Assembly: GCA_016801885.1 (NCBI GenBank)
Contig: CM028882.1
Location: 23,825,047 to 23,889,046 of the forward strand
Direction of reading: 5' to 3'
Origin: Toxotes chatareus
Lineage: Eukaryota > Chordata > Actinopteri > Toxotidae
DNA: 64,000 nucleotides
Part shown: piece after piece, positions 48,401 to 59,581 of the stretch
How the letters are laid out: each line of letters starts with the position of its first letter
Position numbering within the stretch: the stretch's first letter is position 1
Notes under the pieces: model-generated
Told to the model about the DNA's origin: nothing
The model's database searches: none
The model's input: only the letters and a program-made list of their open reading frames with translations
Program-made: the position numbers and the translations under genes

Positions 48401-51400
48401 AAATGACTAAAATGATGATTATATTATTAAAATCAGTACTTTTATGGGTTTGGAACCATTGGTTGGACAGTTGGTGAACAGTGTGAAGACTGTGACTTGT
48501 GACAATCAACACCATATTTTGACTGCTAGCTTTAAATTTTACTTCTGAGAAATAGGTCAGCTGTATCAAGAGTTTTATTCACACACAAACGGGCCTTAAA
48601 ACATAGCTGTGAAAGTTGGAATTGACTTGTAAATGACACTATTTGGTGAAGGTGTACGCTGCAAAGTGGATCAAAGTACAAACCAGAGTATGAAAGTTTG
48701 ACGGGAACAGTAGCAGAACAATTTGTCATAAGAACAGGCTGTTATTGTCATGAGTTCACCTCCCCTCTGCTGAATAACAGGACTCTTATTTGGGTAGGGA
48801 AGCGCCCGGCTCAGAGCCTCACAGGATTGGAGGAAGCAGCTGTCCAATAGTGTGCCAGAGCAGTGCTGTGCTTAGTTTTACTCCAATAGTAGGATTTTTT
48901 CCCCCCTTATGGAGAGAGGATTGAGAAAGAGTCCACAGAGAGAGGAGAAACAGCAGTTCTGCAGCTCAAACAGCCTGAACTCTGTACAGTAGACCCTGTC
49001 CTCTGCAGCACTCAGCACAGAGGAGTGAAGAAGAAAAAGTAAAAATGGAGAAAGTGCTGTTGGTCTGAGGTGAGTGAAGCTTTAACAACAAGGTGGTGAG
49101 GTTTTAGCTGCAGGCTTAGCCTTGTAATTCCCTCCCCTGTTATAGCTGAATGGAAAGGATTGACGGGAGAAGTTGCCGGAGCTGGGCGGACTGGAAAGGA
49201 AGAGCAGGGCTGTTTATTTCAAGCCTGTGTTTGCTTTAGTCTGTAAGAGTTCCAGGCATACCAAGAACAAGACGCTGTATTTAGCCAACACAGTGCGACT
49301 GTAGTGGAGTCTCCTAATCTCTGCTCACTGACAGAGGGCATTTTCAACTGGATGTGTGGAGTTTGGACTTGGATTTAAGAAGCTTTGATTGATCTGTACA
49401 GAGTGCAGAAACTCTAAATTCACCGTAGCTTGCTTTTTTAAATTTCTTTCTTCAAACTGTGAGCTCGAAATTTGACAGTTTGACAGTTGACTGTCTGTGA
49501 ACTGCCAGATGTTGATATGAAGACTGGATTTTGGACTACAAACTATTGACATTGTCTGTTTTCCTGTCTCACTGACCCCACTGGCTCTTCTCTTATCCAG
49601 CATTTGTAAACAATCGACTGTTTATCTGTAACAAGCTTTGCACTTACACATTCTGGTTTCCACAGACCTCACCAGGCTAAACTGTAAAAGAGTAACCAAC
49701 ATTTGTTTTTAATTTTGAAGCTTATTACGCCACTTTCTATTGTTTGTTTGCGTCATATATTTGGATCTCACATAGTTTTGGGCTGACCTAAACCGTCCCT
49801 TGCCAAAATGATTACCACTCATGCTTTTCCAGCAGAGATGTCAGAAACCTGAGACGTGTTTGTACTTGCACTGTCAAATTACGGTGCTTGTCAGTGGCCG
49901 AGGAAACACTTAACACTTTGCCTGACACACAAGCTGTTTCAGGGACCTCCTTTCAAATTCAAGTGATTAGTCATTAGTTACAAGTTACGTTTGCAGACCT
50001 GAAACAGATAAAAAATTATCATGCAGTATTTTTTGGTTTTTACAAAAGCCCTAAAATTAGAACTCTTAACTAAAATGTTGTTGTGGTCTCGATTTCAGAA
50101 AGAGGACAAAGATGCCCAAGCACAGAAGACGAGAAGGACTCTGTGGCCCCCTACTATGTTGAAACTCCTTACGGTTATCAGTTAGACCTGGACTTCCTCA
50201 AATATGTCGATGACATTGAGAGGGGCAACACCATCAAGAAGCTGAGTATCCAGAGGAAACCCAAAGTGGCCAAACCCCTGGCAGTGCCCCGGGGCAGCAC
50301 CGGTGGGGGCAGCACTCAGGCTGAATGGACCTCCACAGACTCCTTGTCCTCCTCCAACAGCGACGACAAGCAGTCCCCAGTCTTCTTCACCTCCAGGCCC
50401 CAGGTCTCTGCCCCGCTGACTCCCACCCTCTCCAGGGCAACCTGTGAAGTTGCCCTGCAACAATCCTACTCAAACTTCGCAGAGCAGAAACAGCTCCTGC
50501 CCCCTCCTTCGCCCAGGTTTGCCCCTCGTCACAACCCCCAAGTGGAGAAGACACTCATGGAGACACGTCGTCGGCTCGAACAGGAGCGTCTGCTCATGCA
50601 GCCACACAGCGAGCCTCCAATACCCCGCCGCCGTCTTGCCAGCTTCGGAGGCATGGGCTCCAGCAGCTCGCTATCCTCTTACTCAGGCTCTATAGCCCCA
50701 AGCCAGATCTCTCCAAGCACCCACCAGCCTCTCCCCATCAATGGTCACCTCCCCAATGGAGAGTATAACCCCTACTACCTGCCATCCATGGGCAGCTCCA
50801 TCCGCCACAGCCCAATGAGCTCTGGCATGGCCACGCCTGTGACTAATGTCAGCCCATTACACCTTCAGCAAATTCGGGAGCAGATGGTGGTGGCCCTCAA
50901 GAGGCTGAAAGAGTTAGAGGAGCAGGTGAAAACCATTCCTATCTTACAGGTTAAGATTGCTGTTCTTCAGGAAGAGAAAAGACAGTTGGCTGCTCAATCC
51001 AAAAATCAAGTTCCTGGAGGTTTTCGTAAGCGTTCCTACAGTGTAGGCTGTGTTGACCAAATGGAGAACCCAGGCCCCATTCAAAAGGAACCAGAGCTGC
51101 ACATCATGGAGCCTGAAGCCCAGGAACAGAGCGCTCAGCGGCTGGAGGAGTTCAGACGTCTGGCTGCAGAGGTCCAAGCTCTGGAGAAGACGACCCAGGA
51201 CAGCAATATAAATGAAATTCAGCCTCAAAGCCTTACGCGAAACCAAGCCCACCAAAAGTCCATTGGCATAGTTACTGATGAAAACATGAACAACCTTCCT
51301 GTCAGTAAGAGGAACCTGACGAGTGAACACTGTTTCCGGGATGCAGGTATAGTGACGGAGCGGCAGGAAATGCGCAGCACTGCGGTTGGCGTGACCGAGG

Positions 51401-54400
51401 CCATGCTGGGCATGACCAGTGAAGCTGAGAAGGAGATTGAGCTCCAGCAGCAGACCATCGACGCACTGAAGGAGAAGATCTATCGCCTGGAAGTACAGCT
51501 GAAAGAAACTACCCACCAAATGGAGATGGGAAAGCTAAAACTGGAGCTCCAAGCGGCTGGTGGGTCAAACAAGAAAAAAGCGGACAAAGGTTTGATGGCC
51601 AGGCCAGAGATGTACAACGCCTGTGTCGAGGCCAAAGTCCAGATGCGCAGCCATGGAGTGGGTGACCATCTGGAGTTCAGCCACGTTAGCACAGCTAGAA
51701 CTACACAAAGCCACACTGTAGGAGTGCACTGTCAACCCAGTGTTGCCAGTATCGCCACAGGCCCAGAGATCCCTATGGACCGGTGGGTGGTGCATGAGCG
51801 TGTGGAGATGGCTAACCAGTCTGTAGGGAGGCAGGTGGAGACATGCCACCAGCAGGTAGGCGTAGAGCTGAATGTTTGTGAGGTTGGTGTTAACACAGAG
51901 GAATCAGTGGACAACTTGTCTCTTTGCAAACCGATGACAGAGTTGAGCAAAGAGTGGAGGTCCGTTGGCTGTGGAGACTGTTCAGTCGATGTGATTGTTA
52001 GTCCCATCAAGACGCTTGTGTCACAAGGAACTGACCCAGATTTCGTGATCAAGGTGGACTCTGGTGTCATGGCTGCTCCTGAGTCAGCAACTCAGCAGAC
52101 AAATACTGAGACGGAAGTTGCAAGCAAGTCCACCAACACGAAAACAGCTGTCCTAACAGACTCTTTCACGGACATGGTGGTGATCACTTGTGATAAGCAC
52201 ACAAACACACCTGTGACTGAAACAAGGACAGTCGCTGCTGGAGAAGGACTTGTCAAAGATGTTCACTCAACTGCAAAGATACGTTCGATTGCTGTTGGAA
52301 CCACCACAGATGTGGAGGCATTCCTTGGCAAATCAAGCTCAACTAAAACCAAAGAATGTGGGGTGGGACCAGTTAGCATCCACGAGAACTTCTTGGTTGG
52401 CTTAAAAACCAGAAACATAGCATGTGGCCCCTCCCAGCCAGCTGAATCTGTCACAAGCAGCAGCAAGGAGACTTTGGAGGTTAAAACGGAGCCTGCACCA
52501 CTGCCAGCTCAGGCCCAGGGGGGCGTCGGACTGGACCATTACATTGAGAGGGTGCAGAAGCTGCTGCAGGAGCAACAGATGCTGCTAGCGGAGAACTACA
52601 GCGAGCTGGCAGAAGCTTTTGGTCAGCCCCAGTCCCAGTTTGGATCCATCAACAGTCAGCTGGTCAGCACTCTCTCGTCCATCAATTCTGTCATGAAGTA
52701 CGGAAGTGTTGAGGACATCCTCAAGCTGCAGTCAGACTCTGCGGACTCAGACAAAGGTGAGGAGGTCACCACATCCAGCAGTGAGAATATGACTGATGGT
52801 TCCACGTGCTCACAACAGCATTCCTTCTTCTCCACAAGCGCTGCAAAAACAAAGCGTTCTTATGATAATTAGCTAAAGGTCATTCTAGGCAATCAAAGCG
52901 TGGTGTCAGGGGCTGACAACAGAAGATGTACACACACACACACACACAATATGTTGCTTAACCAAAATAACTGGCTGTCATGTTTTTTTTTTTTTCTCTT
53001 CCTTGGTTTGATTACACAATAGGTTAGACAAGCTTCATGTGCCTGTCTTTCATTAGAGTTGGGAAAATGTTTCTGGTAAACAGTAAACTAAGGCACCTAA
53101 GGATTGCAAGAAGAATTATTCTGTTTTATATTAACAGAATGTAAAGAGGAAAGAGGGTACATGATGTAAGGGGTGTAAATTTTAAGATTCTCCTAAGCTA
53201 AGTTCATCAGTTTTTCCAAATATAGTTATTTATTTTACTTATAAAATCTTGTGTATATTTGACACAGCAACATTTTTATTTTCCCTGATTCCTTTAGGTA
53301 ATCATCATTGTAATGAAACAGTAACTATCAATAGTGAGTATACAAATATTTTGGATTTGGTTATAAAAACTCCAAAATATATTTTAGTTTAATGAAATGT
53401 AAGATAAATTTATTGCAATTTTTCAGGATTATTCAGAGATCAATAAAACAGCTGTAGTATTCATATAAGAAAAGATTAAGTTTGAGACTGAATGCCAGCA
53501 CAGTTCCTGCTGTACTGCAGAGGATCAGGTCTGGAGTTGGTGGTGGGATTGTGGTTAGAGCGTTCACACTCCGTCTAAAGAGAATCGTGATAGGATCGGA
53601 CAGGCCAAAGTTATCTCTGACCCTGGAAAAATGTGGCGGGGGCTTTGGACATGAACCAACAATGAGCTCATTTCTTTCTGGGAGCCAGTAACGTCGCACA
53701 AATCGGCCACTTGTTGTTTTTGCGGACCGCCCTGCCTTCACTAACACCTCACTGCTGATGCTGATTCATGGCTCCCTCTGAGTTACATAACATGCATTCA
53801 TGCTGGCTGGCACATGAATGCAGGGCGATTGTGTTGTGTGTGTGAGCTTGTTTCTGGTCGGTTGCTGGCCTCTTTTGGTATGTGGAACAACTAACCAGAC
53901 ACAGTTCCTTTTCAGGTAACTACAAATTCAGTATAATCACAGCACTGGACACAATAAGCTCAGTGGGAACAACATTATAAAAGTGTCTGTTATAGTAGTG
54001 GCTGGAATTGGTTTTCTGTGGACAGGTAGTTGCTATAAGATCACAAAAAGTAAAGTCTCTGTTAAGCAGTCCGTTGGTTGCCGTTGCCTTTTATTGTGGC
54101 TTAATTTTGAAACTCTTTTGTGTCCAGAACCTGAACACACCACAACAGCCAGTACTTTTCATTAGGACTGCACCTAAATCCTAGTCCACCTCAAGCTCCC
54201 AGAAGATATCTTCACATCTTGTTTTGTCCGATTAACAGTCAAAAATCTAAACCAGACACCAGAAATTTGAGAAACATTTGAGAGGCTGAAACCAGAGAAT
54301 TTTAATATACTTTCTTTTAAAAAATGACTAAAATAGATCAATTGATAATTAAAGTAGTTGCTGATTATTTTTCTGTGGGTTCTTCAGCTCTACCTGTCAT

Positions 54401-57400
54401 TAAATATATGTCATTTACTAAGCTGATATTTTTCGATGTTTGAAACCTTCATTGTTTACATCAGCTACAGTGTGTTTTTTCTCTTTTGCTCAATGTGTCA
54501 GTGTGAAATTCATCATACAGCCCTCTCATCTTATAGGAAATTTTAGGATCAAAATATTTTTTCAAACAAAGCAGGCTTAGTTAGTTGCATTCTAAAACTT
54601 AAGATTTGAAACTGGTGGTTTACTAGACAATAGCTTACTTAGGTACTATCCACTAAGGGTTTAACACCTAGAAATTGAGCTAAAGATAATGCATTTGGAT
54701 ACCGACCCTCATCTACCTCTCCTCCTTTTAGTGATCAGTCAGCAGCTGTGCTCCCAGTCTCTCTCTGTTCGGACAGAGCGGTCGCAGATGGAGAAGACTT
54801 CCCCAGGCCTGACGCCAGCAGACAAACCTGCCAACACACCTGCTCAGCAACAGCAGATCAGTGCAGCCGAGCAAAAGAGCCTGATGGACCTGCAGATGTC
54901 TACAGCGCTGCACGGTACGGCCTTCTTCACAACACAAAAACATTTTTTATACACAATATTAAAATGTGATACTTCATTTTTAGGGTTGATTGTTTTGTAG
55001 TTGTACCACATATCTTCTAGCTGTGGTGAAAACTACACTAGGCAGCAACTGAGTGTAGATGAACAGTACAGAATATGGAAAAATAGAAAATATAAAATTC
55101 CATTTATTTCAGCTTAATTTAAACCCAACGTGGTGGTGGACAGAGCCCAAAAAAAAAACTGAATGCCATTATCTGTATGTACTTCACACATACCTCATAT
55201 AGTAACCGGGCAACAGGAGGAACATGGCGACAAACATCATCATCAGCCTGGATTCCTCCGGTCGAGCTCCTCACGCCGCTCATGCTCCCACCTGTCAAAA
55301 CACGGGAAACGTGCTGAGCGACTCTGTTGCTACTGAGCTCACACACGCCAGTGTATACATATGCAACTGCATACATGTTGCTGCATGAGCAGCAACACAC
55401 AATCGCTCTCTCTCAGTCGTCCCCCGAAGCAGTAAGAGAGGCCCCTCCATCGGGGCAAGTCTTGGCAGATGTGCTGAGAGTTCTGGCTCTCTCTGCTGGT
55501 ATTTTGGTTTTCGAGGCCTGTACTTAAAATAACTGAGATACCTCAGGGTTTGGGGAAACTTCCAGTGAACATGAGACAGACACTTAATGGTTACTTTCCT
55601 CTCTGCCAAAGCTCTTGATCATGTCAGAGAACTTTAGTGGACCATTCAGACTCTATCAGTGATTTGTAATGGGCTGACCAGGCTTGTTAGTGAAGTTATG
55701 TTGCTGTTAGCTTCAGGATGCTTTTTAACTCTTCCTGTAATTAAGGAAGAGTTATGAGATGTTATGAGGAGAATGTTAATTTAAAATATGAGAAAATTAT
55801 AGGAAAAAATACAGCAAACAAAAAAAAAAAAAAACCGAAAACAGGTGAAAACAGCGTGTCTCACTTTTATCATCTATAAACTCCAGATAAATGTCCAATT
55901 TACTGTGATGTTGGCACTTTGTGATCAGCTACAGTGTGATGGCTCTGTTGTGTTCACTTATCTGGCCTACAGGGCAGCCATGCAGTCAGAACACCCTGAA
56001 ATCCATAATGAAGAAGAAAGATGGCCGACCCGACTCCAACGGCACCAAGAAGAACCTGCAGTTTGTCGGGGTGAACGGAGGGTGAGTTGAATAATATCTT
56101 CACGGGCAATCCTGTTTGAACTAATCGTTATCGCGAATATTTAACTGGATTATACTTTACTCTGCATTTTAAGATGCCTGTCACATGTTTTTTATCATGG
56201 TGGTTTTGTCATGTGTTGAAATCTGAGCTGCATCCCAACACCTGAGTCCTCAAGTTTCTGCACCTTTGTCGCCCCCGTGTGGCCCAGGTATGAGACTACG
56301 TCAAGTGACGACTCCAGCTCAGAGGACAGCAGCTCCTCTGGGTCGGATGAAGAGGACGAAGAGGATGAGGAGAAGGAGTTCGGAGGAAAGGAGGAAGCTA
56401 AGAATGTGGAGGGAAAGAACACCAGGGAGGAGTTCCAGCCTGAGGGAGCCGAGGATGTGGTTAAGAAGGATGAAGAGGAAAGTTCAGAGAAGCAGGAGAC
56501 AAGAGAGAGGTGCGTTCATGAAAATTAAATTCAGTGCAGCTTTAATGAATATGTGCAGAACTACAGAGCATTTAAATGAAATAGAATAAAACTTCATCGG
56601 CATGAATGATAATAATCGTTTATACATGCAGTGCCCTAACAGGTTAAATGATTGTTGCACAATCTGATTAAACCAGCTGCAGTTATACTTATTTTCTTTA
56701 TTTTTCCTTTCATATTAATGTGGGATGTAATCATCTGAAATTTTGTAATATGGAACACTTTTTAAATTAGGAGCAGCAAATGGCATTGAAGCTATTTGAC
56801 TTTTAAAATAATGGTTTGTTATTGTGTTTGACCCATTTTCGAAGGTATGAGCTAAGTGAGAAGATGCTGGCTGCGTGCAACGTTCTCAAAACTCACCTCA
56901 GTGACCCAAAGGCTGTGAGCAGTAAAGATCTGGTGAGGATCCGGGTTCCGAGGATCTGGCTTCTGCTCTTGTCCTTTTTATTAAAATCTACTGTAGTTTA
57001 TAGATCCTCAAACAGTATTTTATGGAAAACATAGAGAAGCCATAAATGTTGACAGTCTCAGGTCCCATTGGCTTTGTAACATGTATTTACCTGTGATAAT
57101 TGATACTGGTGCTTTTAGAGAGCCTGTCTGAACACGGTGCAACACGAGTGGTTCCGTGTGTCCAGCCAGAAGGCGGCGGTGGCGGCCATGGTGGACGACT
57201 ATCTGGAGGCCTTTGGGGCCATCTCGCCGGCCGTGCTGCGCCACATCGTCAATATGGCCGACGGCAACGGCAACACGGCGCTGCACTACAGCGTGTCGCA
57301 CTCCAACTTTCAGGTGGTGAAGAAGCTGCTGGATGCAGGTGAGAGCTACGGGATGTCTCTGTAAGCCTGAAATGAGGAAAGCGACTAGTTAAGACTTTGG

Positions 57401-59581
57401 AAACAGCAGCTGACAAAAGAATTTCAAATGGTAGCTTTAAATTGTATGAAACAGTCTTGTTCAGGAAATGGAGTTTGCCCAGTTGTCGTGGAAAAAAATT
57501 GAAAAAGAGAAATCGGACACTAGTCTCGGACGTGTGTTGTGAGCTGCACAACGCAAAAGCCACATAGGAAGAGCAGAAACGTGTTTTTTAACGCGCTTGA
57601 GCAGGTTTCATCCACACACATGCAGTCTTCCTCGATACATCCGCCCAGCAATCTCTCTGAAGGCTCAATAGACTGTGATGAGGTCCCGGCCACTCGCTGC
57701 TCTAAAAGCCTTTTGTCTCCTCGGCCTTTTGTGTCCTTGTGCCATGTGACAGCATATCCACCCCCCTGTTCCCATTGTAGCCTTTGTCCTCCCACCGTCC
57801 CAGTTCCTTAGACCTCTCCTCCCCTCAGTGGAGAGGCAGCCACCCTCATACCCGCCTCCCTCCCATCCAGGCTCTGATGTCTTGTCTCTTTGCGAGGCTT
57901 CTGGTCTGTAAAGGTTGCTTGTGAAAAGTGTAAAGGATGAGTTCTCTGAGGCCCAGACAATGCATCACAGCCCCAGTTTTTTTGTGGGGGAGGAGATGTC
58001 ACCGACTGAGGCGTAACAGGTCTGACACAAGTCCTTGTACACTGTTATGCTGTTGACTGACAGGCAGCGACAGTGACAAGTCAATCACAGGCAGAATGTC
58101 AGAATGTACCAGGGTTTGAATCCCACCGAGACCACCCATGATGAAAAAGTATGGCCATAAGGTGCTTCAGAGCGCTTTAAACACGTGTGTGTTCAAATGT
58201 GTGTGTGTGTGTGTTTCAGATGTGTGTAACGTGAATCAGCAGAACAAGGCGGGATACACACCCATCATGCTGGCAGCGCTCGCAGCCGTGGAGACTCCCA
58301 AGGAAATGCGTATCGTGGAAGAGCTCTTCAGCAAGGGTGACGTCAACGCCCGAGCCAGCCAGGTCAGTGACTGGAGGTCGGGGTCAGAGGTCAAAAGTCT
58401 CCAACAGCTTACTGCACTTTAGGTTTCAATGAGCCGCGATATGAAGGTCGTAAACAAAGCAGGTTAAAGCTAACAAGTGTCAGAGTGGACTTGGCTGATG
58501 TACCAGCATTTTAAAAGGTTATTTTTTGTGATTCAAACCAAACTGTGGACAAGAGTCTCAGCAGAAAGTTTAATCACACGTGCTTTTACCCTGTAGCAGG
58601 AAAAATTGTATTTTGGTGACACCAAGTGGTAAAGACAGGTAACTGTTTGGATTTTGGACACTAGAGATTTCAGGTGGAAAAATCTTTTTGAGGAAGATGT
58701 AGTTATCAGGGAGCCTAGTTTTTATTATGTTTACTTTAGGATATTTAGGAGAAAGCTTTGTGTTTGTACTTGTGATTGGTGGAGATGATTTCTTGCTAGT
58801 TTTATAGGCTGAATCCGTGAGAGTGTGTGTGCTTTAGAAAGGAAAAATGATGGCTCACTGAGGAAGACGTAGGTGTAAAAGTGTGAAACCGGTTTCCTCA
58901 CCGTGCTGTTGTCCCCGTTTCAGGCGGGTCAGACGGGGCTGATGCTGGCAGTCAGTCACGGCAGGATGGACATGGTTCGGGCCCTGCTGGCTCACGGGGC
59001 CGACGTCAACATCCAGGACGACGAGGGCTCCACGGCGCTGATGTGTGCCAGCGAACACGGCCACGTGGAGATCGTCAAACTGCTGCTGGCTCAGCCTGGC
59101 TGTGACGCCACACTGAGCGACAGCGTGAGTAACAGATCGTCAGTGATCTGAAATAAGTGATGAGCTCGTCTTTTCGTCTCTTTATCTTTAGTGACTTTCT
59201 TTGTTTTTTCTCCCTTCAGGATGAGAGTAATGCCCTGTCCATAGCTCTGGAAGCAGGACACAAGGACATTGCAGTGTTGCTTTATGCACATGTCAACTTC
59301 TCCAAAGCTCAGTCACCAGTAAGTGTTGAGTCGATTTTATTTATATATCCCAAAATCACAAATCACAATTTTTCCTCAAGGGGCTTTACAGTCTGGACAG
59401 TATACAGCACCTTCAGTCCTTAGACTCAGATACAGAAAAACTCTCCAGAAACCATTTAACCTACTTTGTCCTGTTAACTCTTTACTTAAATGTGTGTTTG
59501 TGCACAACTAACTTCTAGGGAACCCCTCGACTCGGCAGAAAGACGTCACCCAGTCCCACCCGGAGAGGCATGTTTGATTAG
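41613..59581 (+). CDS. kank1: KN motif and ankyrin repeat domain-containing protein 1, 11 coding exons, 1340 aa
   Basis: Cytoplasmic scaffold at the cell cortex around focal adhesions. In the family the KN motif binds talin, the coiled coil binds liprin-beta1, and the ankyrin domain binds KIF21A, coupling adhesions to microtubule plus ends and restraining RhoA signalling. Exons: 41613-41649, 50099-52756, 54732-54914, 55973-56081, 56288-56509, 56845-56932, 57119-57338, 58220-58362, 58924-59124, 59220-59318, 59519-59581. All are GT-AG and phases sum to 1341 codons including TAG. Domains: KN motif about 30-66 (PYYVETPYGYQLDLDFLKYV); coiled coils about 266-312 and 452-497; acidic Ser/Asp/Glu-rich linker in exon 5; ankyrin domain about 1100-1310; C-terminus GTPRLGRKTSPSPTRRGMFD. 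Length is close to human KANK1 (1352 aa). Teleosts can carry kank1a and kank1b; which one this is was not resolved. Confidence 0.96.
42810..42832. repeat. 23-bp perfect hairpin
   Basis: 11-bp arms AGATGATACTC and GAGTATCATCT around a single G, in a kank1 intron. Confidence 0.95.
44830..44856. repeat. 27-bp perfect A+T-rich hairpin
   Basis: 12-bp arms TTCTATTTTAAA and TTTAAAATAGAA around TTG. Confidence 0.95.
45410..45441. repeat. 32-bp perfect hairpin abutting a GT microsatellite
   Basis: 13-bp arms GGCTGTATGAGAA and TTCTCATACAGCC with a 6-nt loop, directly followed by the (GT)n tract at 45443. Confidence 0.95.
45443..45491. repeat. long (GT)n microsatellite
   Basis: About 24 GT units in a kank1 intron. 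Confidence 0.95.
45775..45945 (+). repeat. degenerate copy of a common teleost interspersed repeat
   Basis: The right part has a CCATCAAATCTGGTGCAAAT-like word, CGGTTCAGTACTTTTTTGCA, then TAATCCTGCTGACCAAGAAAC and AGACAAA. I recognise this run, with its TTTTTGCGTAATCCTGCTGAC core, from the tails of an abundant fish repeat. The class is not certain (SINE or LINE tail). The left border is approximate. Confidence 0.45.
48930..49069 (+). promoter_or_regulatory. kank1: candidate internal promoter and alternative first exon of kank1
   Basis: Two CCAAT boxes on the plus strand (about 48843 and 48881) precede a purine-rich stretch that ends in GTCTGAG/GTGAGT, a near-consensus donor with exon end at 49069. 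No acceptor-like tract is obvious before it, as expected for a first exon. It carries short ATG-stop ORFs, for example a 7-codon one at 49045 ending just before the donor. Spliced to the exon at 50099 it would bypass the normal start codon (see findings). Confidence 0.45.
50099..52756 (+). CDS. kank1: kank1 giant exon (KN motif, coiled coils, central region)
   Basis: 2658 nt, from acceptor GATTTCAG (ending 50098) to donor GACAAAG/GTGAGG at 52756. It encodes the KN motif (PYYVETPYGYQLDLDFLKYV, then DDIERGNTIKKL), the Ser-rich SSSNSDD segment, the RRRLASFGGMG basic/phosphosite-like patch, the first coiled coil and a second helical segment. It then covers a long central region with many short G-V-G/C-G-x motifs (SVGCGDCSVDV, NIACGP) and the LDHYIERVQKLLQEQQ helix. 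Reading on past 52756 gives a tail that stops at 52872; this is intron sequence unless an intron-retention form exists. Confidence 0.96.
52757..54731 (+). other. kank1: kank1 intron after the giant exon
   Basis: About 2 kb. It contains an (AC)n tract (52931-52948), a non-repetitive-looking block at about 53480-53745 whose GTTCACACTCCGTCTAAA portion resembles fish DNA-transposon ends (not firm), and a full-length MITE-like copy at 54163-54394. Confidence 0.6.
54163..54394 (+). repeat. MITE-like family A copy
   Basis: Starts TAGGACTGCACCTAAATCC. The interior has CTTGTTTTGTCCGATTAACAG, TCAAAAATCTAAACCAGA, AGGCTGAAACCAGAGAATTTT and AAAAAATGACTAAAATAGAT, then a CAATTGATAATTAAAGTAGTTG right part and a terminal CAGCTCTACC. 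This is the most complete copy in the window and serves as the reference for the others. Confidence 0.65.
54915..55972 (+). other. kank1: kank1 intron 3 (between coding exons 3 and 4)
   Basis: 1.06 kb. A CpG-bearing stretch at about 55190-55460 stands out, but no supported exon was found on either strand. It ends with a poly-A tract (about 55820) before the exon at 55973. Confidence 0.55.
57119..59581 (+). CDS. kank1: kank1 ankyrin-repeat exons and C-terminus
   Basis: Five exons (57119-57338, 58220-58362, 58924-59124, 59220-59318, 59519-59581) encode tandem ankyrin units. Recognisable repeat cores are DGNGNTALHYSVSHSNFQVV, NQQNKAGYTPIMLAALAA, QTGLMLAVSHGRMDMVRALL, DEGSTALMCASEHGHVEIV and NALSIALEAGHKDIAVLLYA. 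This is the KANK family C-terminal domain, which binds KIF21A. Conservation with human KANK1 is highest here. The introns between them hold only a GT tract (58196-58215) just before an acceptor. Confidence 0.95.

Larger units (their letters stand above)
41650..50098 (+). other. kank1: kank1 intron between the start exon and the giant exon
   Basis: 8.4 kb with no coding exon. It contains three near-perfect hairpins (42810-42832, 44830-44856, 45410-45441), a long GT microsatellite (45443-45491), a degenerate teleost repeat (about 45775-45945), a G+C-rich non-repetitive stretch at about 48.0-48.2 kb and a candidate alternative first exon ending at 49069. Confidence 0.65.

Noticed and set aside
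50944..51519. 191-codon minus-strand ORF inside the kank1 giant exon
   Set aside because: Antisense shadow of a long conserved coding exon; composition explained by the real frame.
52757..52872. Continuation of the kank1 giant exon reading frame to a stop at 52872
   Set aside because: A consensus donor at 52756/52757 and perfect phase with the next exon show that this tail is intron; it would only matter in an intron-retention form.
53480..53745. Possible DNA-transposon fragment with GTTCACACTCCGTCTAAA
   Set aside because: Resemblance to fish transposon ends is only impressionistic; no inverted ends or duplication found.
55190..55295. Minus-strand exon-like block with acceptor (TTTTGACAG) and donor (GAG/GTATGTG), and a plus-strand 54-codon ORF starting at 55223
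   Set aside because: No recognisable protein in any frame and no partner exons; probably CpG-bearing intron sequence.
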